Part shown: positions 44,638-53,020 of the stretch, piece after piece
Layout of the letters: every line of letters begins with the position of its first letter
How positions within the stretch are numbered: position 1 is the first letter of the stretch
NCBI GenBank assembly: GCA_028876495.1
Contig: JAGWRO010000041.1
Span: 1 to 64,000, forward strand
Direction: 5' to 3'
DNA: 64,000 nt
Source of the DNA: Bacteroidota bacterium
GTDB lineage: Bacteria; Bacteroidota; Bacteroidia; Chitinophagales; Chitinophagaceae
Program-made: the position numbers and the translations under genes
The notes under the pieces: model-generated
Told to the model about the DNA's origin: nothing
The model's database searches: none
Seen by the model: only the letters and a program-made list of their open reading frames with translations

Positions 44638-45143
44638 TTTTCTGTTTTTAAATTTTTATTTGTCGATTGAAGTATGGTGTTATAACCTGCCTGTTTAAAA
44701 ATTTCTAATATTTCTTCGTTTACTGTTTCACAGCTTCCGGAAAGAAAAATTTCTTTTTCTTCCAGGTTGACAAAAGCCTTTACAATCTTTGAATAAGGCA
44801 AAACTTTCTGCAACTCTCTACACTCATTTTCATTTTGAGAAACCACTACTACTATTTTTTGAGTAGCAACTTCTTTCATCAATTCAGCCACTCTTTTTTC
44901 TTCTGCCGCTTCAACCGCTATTATAATTATATCAGCTTCCCAACATCCGTCTTTAACACATTCAAGAGATTCTATTTCAGCACCTGGATATTGTTTGTTG
45001 ATTTTTTCATTCAATTCATTCAACTGCCCCGGTTGGTGAGAAATTAGCAACAAACGGTAAGGCATAGACGCAAATTGATTAACGATTGCCCTTCCGGCTG
45101 TCTCCGTTGCTCCCACAATAGCTATCGTTTTTTTAGTTGCCAT
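44634..45143 (-). CDS. NAD(P)-binding Rossmann-fold protein
   Basis: 169 aa from ATG 45143 (MATKKTIAIVGATETAGRAIV, dinucleotide loop GATETAG). It covers only the Rossmann half, similar to the cofactor domain of NADP oxidoreductases (F420-dependent or SDR a5). ADIIIIAVEAAEEKRVAEL is the typical strand-helix after it. The longer frame to 45278 lacks sense. First gene of the set ending at yceI, downstream of a promoter and FNR-type site. Confidence 0.8.
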   Translation of the reverse strand: MATKKTIAIVGATETAGRAIVNQFASMPYRLLLISHQPGQLNELNEKINKQYPGAEIESLECVKDGCWEADIIIIAVEAAEEKRVAELMKEVATQKIVVVVSQNENECRELQKVLPYSKIVKAFVNLEEKEIFLSGSCETVNEEILEIFKQAGYNTILQSTNKNLKTEK

Positions 45144-45162
45144 TTCTTTGCTTTTTGTTACA

Positions 45163-45194
45163 CAAAGGTAGAATGACAATGAGGCGGCCTCCAA
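45163..45194 (-). promoter_or_regulatory. Promoter of the Rossmann-doxX-yceI set
   Basis: Minus strand TTG (45194-45192), 21-bp spacer, TACCTTTG (45170-45163), an exact TAnnTTTG. Start expected near 45157, 14 nt before the ATG. Confidence 0.6.
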
Positions 45195-45239
45195 TATGAT
45201 ATGATAATAATTAACCTTGATGTTTGTTAAGAATTTCTC

Positions 45240-45253
45240 TTGATGTAGATCAA
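45240..45253. promoter_or_regulatory. FNR/Crp-type binding site
   Basis: TTGAT-GTAG-ATCAA, the exact FNR-class consensus, embedded in a longer dyad TTCTCTTGAT / ATCAAGAGAA (45235-45258). It is centred about 90 bp upstream of the predicted doxX-set start, a spacing used in class I activation, and 136 bp before the divergent aldo/keto reductase. Confidence 0.6.
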
Positions 45254-45388
45254 GAGAATGAAAGCTGGTAATGACCAAAAACCAATAATGACAAGCAATA
45301 GAAACCCTTTTAAATAAATATTAAAAGACAGAAGCCTGTTTCTTTTGGAGAGAAATTTGTGGTCTTCCTTTTACAAAAAATAATAACA

Positions 45389-46264
45389 ATGAGCAAAATG
45401 TATAACAACAAAACGTGGACAATTGGAAAAGATCTGAAAGTAAATCGCTATGGTTATGGCGCAATGCGCATAACCGGTAAAGGTGTATGGGGAGAACCTG
45501 AAAATGAAGATGAAGCGATAAAGGTTTTAAAGAGAGCGGTAGACATGGGCGTAAATTTTATTGATACCGCCGATAGTTACGGGCCTTATGTTTCTGAAAA
45601 ACTGATTGCTAAAGCGCTCTATCCTTATCCCAAAGATCTGGTGATAGCGACCAAAGGCGGATTGGAACGAAGCGGTCCGGATCAATGGTCAATGAATGCA
45701 AGGCCCGATCATTTGAAAGAAGCCCTGGAAGGAAGTTTGAAAAGATTAAAACTGGATCGCATTGATCTGTACCAGCTTCATCGCATCGACCCGAAGGTGC
45801 CTTTTGATGAAACAATCGACTTTTTAAAAGACGCACAGCAAAAAGGTTTGATCAAATATATCGGCCTCTCTGAAGTGAGTGTTGATGATATTAAAAAAGC
45901 CAAAGAGCAATTGGAAATCGTTTCTGTTCAAAATAAATACAGCCTTACTTATCGCCAATGGGAATCCGAACTGGAATATTGCAAAGACAATGACATCGCA
46001 TTTATTCCATGGAACCCGATGATTGCAAGCCGTTTGAATCCTGATGAGACAATTACTAAAATGGCGGAAAAATATAAGATATCAGAAAAACAACTGATCT
46101 TAAAATGGTTGTTCAATCATGCGCCGAATATTTTACTGATTCCCGGAACTTCTTCAGTAAGACATTTGGAGGAGAATTTGAATTCGGAAAAAATTGAATT
46201 GAGCGAAGAAGATTTTGACACCATCAATGAATCTGCAATAGAATCGGCAGGCGCCAGACATTAA
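45389..46264 (+). CDS. Aldo/keto reductase
   Basis: 291 aa from ATG 45389 (MSKMYNNKTW). TIM barrel with the catalytic tetrad visible: Asp and Tyr in FIDTADSYGP, Lys in IATKGGL, His in YQLHRID. NADPH loop IPGTSSVRHLEEN near the C-terminus. Reduces aldehydes or quinones. Divergent from the doxX set and convergent with the dehydrogenase gene; stops touch (46264/46265). Confidence 0.92.
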   Translation: MSKMYNNKTWTIGKDLKVNRYGYGAMRITGKGVWGEPENEDEAIKVLKRAVDMGVNFIDTADSYGPYVSEKLIAKALYPYPKDLVIATKGGLERSGPDQWSMNARPDHLKEALEGSLKRLKLDRIDLYQLHRIDPKVPFDETIDFLKDAQQKGLIKYIGLSEVSVDDIKKAKEQLEIVSVQNKYSLTYRQWESELEYCKDNDIAFIPWNPMIASRLNPDETITKMAEKYKISEKQLILKWLFNHAPNILLIPGTSSVRHLEENLNSEKIELSEEDFDTINESAIESAGARH

Positions 46265-47245
46265 TTATCCTGCTTCATAAATTTCAGGATTAACAGGATG
46301 GGGAAGCCGTTGCCCGTTTAAACCGGCGATGAGATTGGCGGCTGCAATTTCAGCCATGGCATTTCTTGTTTCAACAGTGGCACTGCCGATGTGTGGCAAA
46401 ATAGCCGCATTCGGCATTGCCAGCAGCGGATTGTCTTTATGCATCGGTTCCGGATTGGTAACATCCAGTCCTGCGCCCCAGATAATTCCATTTTGCAATG
46501 CATCAATGAGATCTTCTTCATTATGAATTCCGCCACGAGCGGTATTGATAAAAATTGAAGAAGGTTTCATTTGTGAAAACGCATTTTTATCAAAGGTACC
46601 TTTTGTCTCATCAGATAAATTGGTATGAACTGACAGCACATCACTTCTTTTTAGCAATTCTTCAAACGAAACACATTCTGCGTTGAATTCTTTTTCTGCT
46701 TTCAAATTACGATGACGATTATGATAAATCACTTTCATATCATAAGCGCCCACGCAACGTTTCGCCATTTCATAACCAATATTTCCCAGGCCAAAAATTC
46801 CCAAAGTTTTTCCTTTGATTTCAATTCCCAAATCCGCAGTTGGTTCAAAAAATTTCCATTCACCTTTCATGATTTTATTATGCAGGTAAAAAGCTTTTCT
46901 TGAAACAGCAAGCATCAACAAAAAAGCTACATCGGCCGTAGGGCCGCTTAAAACACCCGGCGTATTTCCTACCGGAATTTTCAATGCATTGGCAGCAGCA
47001 ATATCTACATTATCATACCCAACCGAGTGCAGCGATATCACTTTTAAATGTTTGCATTCATTCAGAAAAAAAGCGTCAATATTATTAAAACCTGCAGAAA
47101 GAAGCGCGTCGCATTGTTTAGAAAATTCGATTAACTCGGCCTGGATCAACGGCCTTTTCTCATCCCATTCGATCACTTCAATGCCTGCGTCCGTTATCAT
47201 TTTCAATCCGATATCCGGAATTTTCCGTGTTATAAATACTTTCAT
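46265..47245 (-). CDS. D-2-hydroxyacid dehydrogenase (glyoxylate/hydroxypyruvate reductase-like)
   Basis: 326 aa from ATG 47245, which overlaps the crp stop as ATGA. NAD loop GIFGLGNIGYEMAKR, catalytic Arg in NTARGG, His in LPHIGSAT. Resembles GhrB/GyaR that reduce glyoxylate and hydroxypyruvate. The frame to 47353 is only overlap with crp. Coupled with the Crp/Fnr regulator. Confidence 0.92.
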   Translation of the reverse strand: MKVFITRKIPDIGLKMITDAGIEVIEWDEKRPLIQAELIEFSKQCDALLSAGFNNIDAFFLNECKHLKVISLHSVGYDNVDIAAANALKIPVGNTPGVLSGPTADVAFLLMLAVSRKAFYLHNKIMKGEWKFFEPTADLGIEIKGKTLGIFGLGNIGYEMAKRCVGAYDMKVIYHNRHRNLKAEKEFNAECVSFEELLKRSDVLSVHTNLSDETKGTFDKNAFSQMKPSSIFINTARGGIHNEEDLIDALQNGIIWGAGLDVTNPEPMHKDNPLLAMPNAAILPHIGSATVETRNAMAEIAAANLIAGLNGQRLPHPVNPEIYEAG

Positions 47246-47835
47246 TTTACTTCTGATTTTCTTGCTGCCATCTGGCTGCGGATACGACTTAATGTTTCGG
47301 GTGTAATCCCTAAAAACGATGCGATCATGTGTTGCGGCACTCTCTGAAGGCAAGTTGGAAAATTATCTATCAGCTTTGTATACTGGTCCTCAGCAGATTC
47401 TGTCATCGAACTGATTAAACGCCTTTGGGTAGCAATTAAATTATTTTGAATAAGGATACGAAAATATTTCTCAAATGCGGGAACTTTTTCAAGAAGGGTT
47501 TCCCACGAAGGCTTGGTGATGAGGAGTAATTCACAATCTTCCAGCGCTTCAATGTTATAGCGCGACGGCTCATCAGTCAGGTAACTATAAAGATCTGTTA
47601 CCCACCATCCTTCCATTGAAAATTGCAGGATCGGTTCATTGCCTTTATCATCCACAGTAAATGTCCGTAACATTCCTTTTTCAACAAAAGCGGTATAACG
47701 GCAAACATCTCCTTCCTGCAACAGGTATTGTCTCTTGCGTAATTTCTTCGGAATGAAAAGTGTTTTGCAAAATTCAAATTCTTGATCGGTTATTGAAATG
47801 TGCTCTTTTACACTTGCCAAAAAAAGTTCGAACAT
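47242..47835 (-). CDS. Crp/Fnr-family transcriptional regulator
   Basis: 197 aa. Cyclic-nucleotide-like N-terminal jelly roll (about 25-115) and a C-terminal winged helix with VPQHMIASFLGITPETLSRIRSQ (166-188). The recognition helix carries Glu180-x-x-Ser183-Arg184, the ExxSR pattern by which FNR reads TTGA half-sites; a matching site is at 45240. The four cysteines (23, 45, 101, 162) are not in FNR's cluster pattern, so an oxygen-sensing Fe-S cluster is unlikely. Ligand unknown. Confidence 0.92.
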   Translation of the reverse strand: MFELFLASVKEHISITDQEFEFCKTLFIPKKLRKRQYLLQEGDVCRYTAFVEKGMLRTFTVDDKGNEPILQFSMEGWWVTDLYSYLTDEPSRYNIEALEDCELLLITKPSWETLLEKVPAFEKYFRILIQNNLIATQRRLISSMTESAEDQYTKLIDNFPTCLQRVPQHMIASFLGITPETLSRIRSQMAARKSEVK

Positions 47836-47948
47836 TGAGATGGATTAAATATTGAACTGCAAATTTAGTCTTTCTCTTCACTTTTTGGTTTATCACCCAA
47901 AAGACAAACCCACTGATTGTACCTTTGCAAAAATGAAACAGAAAGAAA

Positions 47949-48545
47949 ATGGAAAATAATTTTGATGTAAAAGAATTTAATTCGATCGTTCAGAACAGGA
48001 GAAGTGTTTACCCCAATCAATTTCAAAAAGACAAACAAATTCCTGATGAAATCATTCATGAAATTTTAGAAAATGCCAATCGCGCGCCTACTCACAAACT
48101 CACGCAGCCGTGGCGTTTCACCGTTTTTGCCGGCGAAGGACGCGAACTTTTTGCCAATCTTCAAACAGATATTTATACAAAATATGCCGGCGAAAAGTTT
48201 AATGAAAAAAAGCTCAAAAACTTAAGGGAATATCCGTTGCTTTCATCCCATGTAATCGTAGTTGGAATGAAAAGATCAGATAGTGTAAGCATTCCCGAAA
48301 TTGAAGAAGTGATTGCAACTGCTTGTGCGATAGAAAATATTTTCTTATCGCTCACTCCCTATAGTTTGGGCGGATATTTATCAACAGGCGGCATTACTTA
48401 TATGGAAGAAGCAAAGTCGCATTTTGATCTGGGACCCGATGACAAATTGATAGGCACTTTCTTTATTGGCTATCCCGAAGATCTTTCAAATCCTTTGACA
48501 AAAAGAACGCCAACAGATGAAAAGGTGAAGTGGGTGACTGGTTAA
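47949..48545 (+). CDS. Nitroreductase family protein
   Basis: 198 aa FMN-dependent reductase. Starts FNSIVQNRRSVYPNQF (Arg cluster binding FMN phosphate), NRAPTHKLTQPWRF around 43-56, GGYLSTGG and FFIGYPED near the end. Reduces nitro compounds or quinones. Divergent from crp with a 113-bp gap; a TACCTTTG box at 47920-47927 lies 21 bp before the start, without a clear partner. Confidence 0.9.
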   Translation: MENNFDVKEFNSIVQNRRSVYPNQFQKDKQIPDEIIHEILENANRAPTHKLTQPWRFTVFAGEGRELFANLQTDIYTKYAGEKFNEKKLKNLREYPLLSSHVIVVGMKRSDSVSIPEIEEVIATACAIENIFLSLTPYSLGGYLSTGGITYMEEAKSHFDLGPDDKLIGTFFIGYPEDLSNPLTKRTPTDEKVKWVTG

Positions 48546-49012
48546 ATGGCTCTGAATCTTTTAAAGCAGTAAACGAAGAAAAAAGAAAGATTTTTATTTT
48601 AGCCTGAAGAAATATAAATAATATGTACTCCCTAAACTTTACAGAATATCCCTTTTCTATAGAACGGTTTTTAAAGCAAAGAGTGATAATTGCGAATCAT
48701 TCTTTATCATCTTGTAAAATAAAAATCTCGCTTATTTCTTGGTTTACTATTGAAGTCAAAATTCCAGTTTCGAATAAACGCGATAAACTGAAGCTTCAAA
48801 CAATATCACCAAAAAATCATTTTTTCTTTATTTTTCGAATTTTTTTGCTGTCCTTTCCAAATTAATTGATAATGTTGCTGCCTTTATAAATTTATCTTAA
48901 TAAAACGTACGATATTTGTATTAAAATTATTGCTATTCAACATTAATAATACTCCCATCTCCTGAAAGCAAACTCTTTTCAAGAGAAAAAATTGCAAAAT
49001 TTCCTTTTCATC
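48546..49012. other. 467-bp intergenic region before sucA
   Basis: AT-rich. An 80-codon frame (48623-48865) has no recognisable features and is not called. Presumably contains the sucA promoter; no firm TTTG/TAnnTTTG pair seen. Confidence 0.5.
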
Positions 49013-51760
49013 ATGAAAGATTTCTCGTATATAACCAGTTCGCATCCCGCTTATATTGAAAGCTTATATACTGATTTTAAAAAGAACCCCGAAAGTGTAG
49101 ATGCAGACCTGAGAAAGTTTTTTGAAGGGTTTGATTTTGCCGTTTCCACTCAAAACGGAAATGGGAAAGCTGCGACTGTTACAGAAACCAGCCCGGTATC
49201 TGTTTCTAACCTGGATAAAGAATTCGGCGTGTATCAACTGATACTTTCCTACAGGGAAAAAGGCCATCTTGTTGCAAAAACAAATCCTATAAGAGAAAGA
49301 AAAGACCGAAGGGCCAACCTTGGACTTTCCTATTTCGGTTTGAATGAAAGTGATCTGAATACAGAATTTGTTGCCGGCCGGTTTGCCGGAGTAGGCAAAG
49401 CCACTTTACAAACGATCCTCAATCATTTAAAAAAGTGTTATGCAGAATCTGTAGGTATAGAATTTAGTGCTTTAAATGATCCTGAAAAAATTGACTGGAT
49501 TATTAATGCCGTGGAAAATACTATGCAGCAGCCGGTTCCTTTGGAACAAAAAAGAAGGATTCTTCAAAAACTGAATGAAGGCGTGATATTTGAAAAATTT
49601 TTACAAACCAAATACGTTGGCCAAAAAAGATTTTCACTGGAAGGCGGAGAAAATACCATCTCAGCTCTGGATGCCATCATTAACACCGCTGCCGAAAATG
49701 AGGTACAGGAAGTAGTGATCGGTATGGCCCATCGCGGAAGGTTGAACGTGCTTGCCAACATTTTGGGAAAAACCTATGAACAGATATTCACTGAATTTGA
49801 AGGAAATGCAACAGTGGATTCTACCATGGGAAGTGGTGATGTAAAATATCATAAAGGCTATAGCAGCGACATCGAAACGCCTTCCGGAAAACTGGTTCAT
49901 TTAAAATTAAGTCCTAATCCTTCTCATCTTGAGGCGGTAGATCCTGTGGTATTAGGTTTTGCAAGAAGTAAGGCAGACGTCATTTATGAAAGTGATTATG
50001 ATAAAATTCTTCCTATTTTAATACACGGCGATTCTTCACTGGCAGGCCAGGGAATTATTTATGAAGTTTTGCAAATGAGCGGACTGAATGGATTTTGCAC
50101 AGGTGGAACTTTGCATTTTGTGATCAATAACCAGGTGGGTTTTACTACTGATTTTGATGACGCTCGTACTTCTGACTATTGTACTTCTGTAGCGGCAACC
50201 GTAAAAGCGCCCGTGTTTCATGTAAATGGCGATGATGCGGAAATGGTAGTAAAGGTTTCACAAATTGCCATGCTCTACAGGCAAAAATTCAATTCTGATA
50301 TTTTTGTAGATATGGTTTGTTACCGCCGTCATGGGCACAATGAAGGTGACGATCCAAAATTTACGCAACCGGGTTTGTATGCCTTGATTGAAAAACAACC
50401 CAATCCGCGTGAAACTTATATAAAATGGCTTTCACTTCATGGGGATGAAGCTACTGCCGGGCTTGCCAAAGAAATGGAAGAAAAATTCTGGAGCGATCTC
50501 CAGGAGCGCCTGGATGAAATTAAGCAAAACCCGCTTCCTTACAGTTATCAGAAGCCAGAATTGTGGTGGCAAAGCCTTCGAAAGGCTAAGCCGGAAGATT
50601 TTAAAAGTTCGCCCATTACCGCAGTTTCAAAAGCAAAAATTGAAAAGTTATTCCATGCTATCATGGAAGTGCCGGAAGATTTTACGCCGCTCAAAAAGAT
50701 CAAAAAGATATTACAGGATAAAATTAAATTGTATGATGCAGAGGGGAAATTTGATTGGGCAACCGGGGAATTGCTTGCGTATGCGAGTATTTTAGAAGAA
50801 GGCAAAGATGTAAGAATGAGCGGCCAGGATGTAAGGCGTGGCACTTTCAGCCATAGGCATGCCGTGATACGCGACGAAAAAACAGATGAGTTTTATAATA
50901 GGCTAAGCCGGATTTCTGATAAGCAAGGTTTATTAAGAATATGGAATTCTCTTTTGAGCGAATACGCGGTGCTTGGTTTTGAATACGGATATGCAATGGC
51001 CAATCCTAATAACCTGGTTCTGTGGGAAGCACAATTTGGTGATTTCGCCAACGGAGCCCAAACCCTAATTGATCAGTTTATAACAGGGGCAGAACAAAAA
51101 TGGCAACGCATGAATGGACTGGTTTTGCTCTTGCCTCATGGATATGAAGGACAAGGCCCGGAACACAGTAGCGGACGAATGGAGCGGTTTTTACAAATGT
51201 GCGCCGAACTGAACATGGTAGTTACTAATATCACGACTGCCGCTAATTTTTTCCATGGATTGAGAAGACAACTTGCATGGCCTTTCAGAAAACCAATGAT
51301 CAATTTTTCACCCAAAGCCAATTTGCGCCACCCGGGAAGCTACAGCAAAATTGAAGAATTTACCCAGGGAGGATTTAAAGAAGTAATAGACGATGAGTGG
51401 ATAACAGACGTGTCTTCTATTACTAAAGTATTAATGTGTTCAGGTAAAATTTATTTCGATCTGAACGAGAAAAGAGAAAAGGATCAGCGCAAAGAACTGG
51501 CAATTGTGAGAATGGAGCAACTATATCCACTGCCATTAAACCAGTTGGAAGATCTTTATAAAAAATACAATAAAGCCATCTGGTATTGGGTGCAGGAAGA
51601 ACCTTTGAACATGGGTGCGGCCACATTTTTAAGAATGAACCTGACTTCTATCAATTTTGGTATCATCAGCAGGCAGGCCAGCGCTTCTACTTCTTCAGGC
51701 TATGCAAGAATTCATGCAGAAGAGCAGGAAGAAATTTTAAACACTGCATTTTCTATTTGA
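49013..51760 (+). CDS. sucA: 2-oxoglutarate dehydrogenase E1 component
   Basis: 915 aa thiamine-diphosphate enzyme decarboxylating 2-oxoglutarate in the TCA cycle. ATG 49013 (MKDFSYITSSHPAYIESLY) is the usual start. Landmarks: VVIGMAHRGRLNVLAN, the ThDP/Mg region GDDAE plus HNEGDDPKFTQP, and the C-terminal pyrimidine half (LWEAQFGDFANGAQ, HGYEGQGPEHSS). Works with SucB, encoded 3.3 kb downstream past an opposite-strand pair, and with a lipoamide dehydrogenase not in the window. Confidence 0.97.
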   Translation: MKDFSYITSSHPAYIESLYTDFKKNPESVDADLRKFFEGFDFAVSTQNGNGKAATVTETSPVSVSNLDKEFGVYQLILSYREKGHLVAKTNPIRERKDRRANLGLSYFGLNESDLNTEFVAGRFAGVGKATLQTILNHLKKCYAESVGIEFSALNDPEKIDWIINAVENTMQQPVPLEQKRRILQKLNEGVIFEKFLQTKYVGQKRFSLEGGENTISALDAIINTAAENEVQEVVIGMAHRGRLNVLANILGKTYEQIFTEFEGNATVDSTMGSGDVKYHKGYSSDIETPSGKLVHLKLSPNPSHLEAVDPVVLGFARSKADVIYESDYDKILPILIHGDSSLAGQGIIYEVLQMSGLNGFCTGGTLHFVINNQVGFTTDFDDARTSDYCTSVAATVKAPVFHVNGDDAEMVVKVSQIAMLYRQKFNSDIFVDMVCYRRHGHNEGDDPKFTQPGLYALIEKQPNPRETYIKWLSLHGDEATAGLAKEMEEKFWSDLQERLDEIKQNPLPYSYQKPELWWQSLRKAKPEDFKSSPITAVSKAKIEKLFHAIMEVPEDFTPLKKIKKILQDKIKLYDAEGKFDWATGELLAYASILEEGKDVRMSGQDVRRGTFSHRHAVIRDEKTDEFYNRLSRISDKQGLLRIWNSLLSEYAVLGFEYGYAMANPNNLVLWEAQFGDFANGAQTLIDQFITGAEQKWQRMNGLVLLLPHGYEGQGPEHSSGRMERFLQMCAELNMVVTNITTAANFFHGLRRQLAWPFRKPMINFSPKANLRHPGSYSKIEEFTQGGFKEVIDDEWITDVSSITKVLMCSGKIYFDLNEKREKDQRKELAIVRMEQLYPLPLNQLEDLYKKYNKAIWYWVQEEPLNMGAATFLRMNLTSINFGIISRQASASTSSGYARIHAEEQEEILNTAFSI

Positions 51761-51813
51761 TTCTGAAAAATAAAAATCTATAAAATTGGTTCGTTTACTA
51801 TAACCAAAAAATA

Positions 51814-51846
51814 AAAAAAGCCGGAAATTACTGTTCCGGCTTTTTT
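51814..51846. terminator. Bidirectional terminator after sucA
   Basis: AAAAAAGCCGGAA / TTCCGGCTTTTTT with a 7-nt loop, between the convergent sucA and T9SS protein genes. Confidence 0.9.
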
Positions 51847-51861
51847 ATTGAAAAGATTTTT

Positions 51862-53010
51862 TTAATTTTTAACGACTGATAAAGTTTTACTATTTTCTCC
51901 TGCCTGTATCCTGACCATATAAGTTCCGCTTGGTACGTTAGAGAGATCAAGTGTTTTTTCATTCATTCCTTTTAAGCCTGTTATCTGTAGTTGTTGTACT
52001 ATATTACCCAAAGCATCATTAACACTTACTTTTATTACCTGTGCCTGATCGAGTGTAATGTTGAGTTTAGTGAAGCTTTGTACCGGGTTCGGATAAAGCG
52101 TAACTGCGAATCCTGAATTAGCAAATTGTACGCTCTTAATATCACTGTAAGCAAATTGTCCGTCTTTATCAACCATTTTTAAACGATAATATACGGTGCC
52201 CGAAAGATTAATAGTATTGTCAGTATAAGAATACGATGCTTGTGAAACTGAAGTTGCATTAACTGTTCCAATCTGGTTAAAATTGGTTCCGTTGGTACTT
52301 CTTTCAATTGCAAAATAACTTGAGGTGGCATCCTGGTTTTCAACAGTCCAGTTTAGAAGGGCATCGTTATTTTTAGCATTTACATTAAAGGTTGAGAGTT
52401 TTACGGGAAGGGCAATTCCTGTGATGTATACCCAAGAAGAACCGGAATACCCATTGCCATCATTAGAAAAATTTGAAGAACTTACATTTGAATAGAATTG
52501 TGCTGGTTGATTCGTAACATCAAAACCTCTATCAGCGATATAAAAATTCACATTACCTGTTGAGCCACCTCCGGGAAGTTGCATCAATCTCACCTGGCTG
52601 GTAGCTAAAGGATTTCCGGTAAAAAAGACCTCCGCAATTGTATATTCTACTCCTGCTGTATAAGTAGTTCCTGAACCAGTAAGCGAGCCATTACCACTAA
52701 ATCCATATCCATAATAAGGAATACTATTCTGGGTTTCGGTCGCTCCATCAGTTGCGTAACTTACTGTTGGGTCTAAAGAAGTAATTGAAAAACCAGGCTG
52801 AGTACCAACGCTGGTTGGTATGCCAATTTCAAATTGAAAAGTTGACAACTTGACACCAGTTAATGTTGTATTCGATTTGATTACAACATAAACGGAGTTT
52901 GTTTGACTTCCTGGTGTTATAGTTGCAGAAATATAATTACCTGCTGATTGTGAAAAGCTTGTAAGAACAAAGAAAATGAGGAGAGTTAAGAGTAAAAAAT
53001 GTTTTTTCAT
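51862..53010 (-). CDS. T9SS-sorted surface protein with candidate cohesin-like N-terminal domain
   Basis: 382 aa. Signal peptide ends near SFSQS (about 22). Residues ~24-165 form a beta-rich domain of cohesin size (YVVIKSNTTLTGVKLSTFQFEIGIP, then EYTIAEVFFTG), ~200-297 a fibronectin-III-like domain (LLNWTVENQDATSSYFAIERS), and 305-382 a T9SS type A sorting domain (LYPNPVQ ... GTYMVRIQAG ... VVKN). It is exported by the type IX system and attached to the cell surface or released. Ten bp downstream of the dockerin-like gene on the same strand. Cohesin similarity is a judgement by eye. Confidence 0.78.
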   Translation of the reverse strand: MKKHFLLLTLLIFFVLTSFSQSAGNYISATITPGSQTNSVYVVIKSNTTLTGVKLSTFQFEIGIPTSVGTQPGFSITSLDPTVSYATDGATETQNSIPYYGYGFSGNGSLTGSGTTYTAGVEYTIAEVFFTGNPLATSQVRLMQLPGGGSTGNVNFYIADRGFDVTNQPAQFYSNVSSSNFSNDGNGYSGSSWVYITGIALPVKLSTFNVNAKNNDALLNWTVENQDATSSYFAIERSTNGTNFNQIGTVNATSVSQASYSYTDNTINLSGTVYYRLKMVDKDGQFAYSDIKSVQFANSGFAVTLYPNPVQSFTKLNITLDQAQVIKVSVNDALGNIVQQLQITGLKGMNEKTLDLSNVPSGTYMVRIQAGENSKTLSVVKN

Positions 53011-53020
53011 TTTATAAAAA

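Noticed and set aside
48623-48865. 80-codon frame between nitroreductase and sucA
   Set aside because: Composition is that of AT-rich random sequence (Phe, Ile, Lys, Ser), with no domain, signal peptide or promoter.
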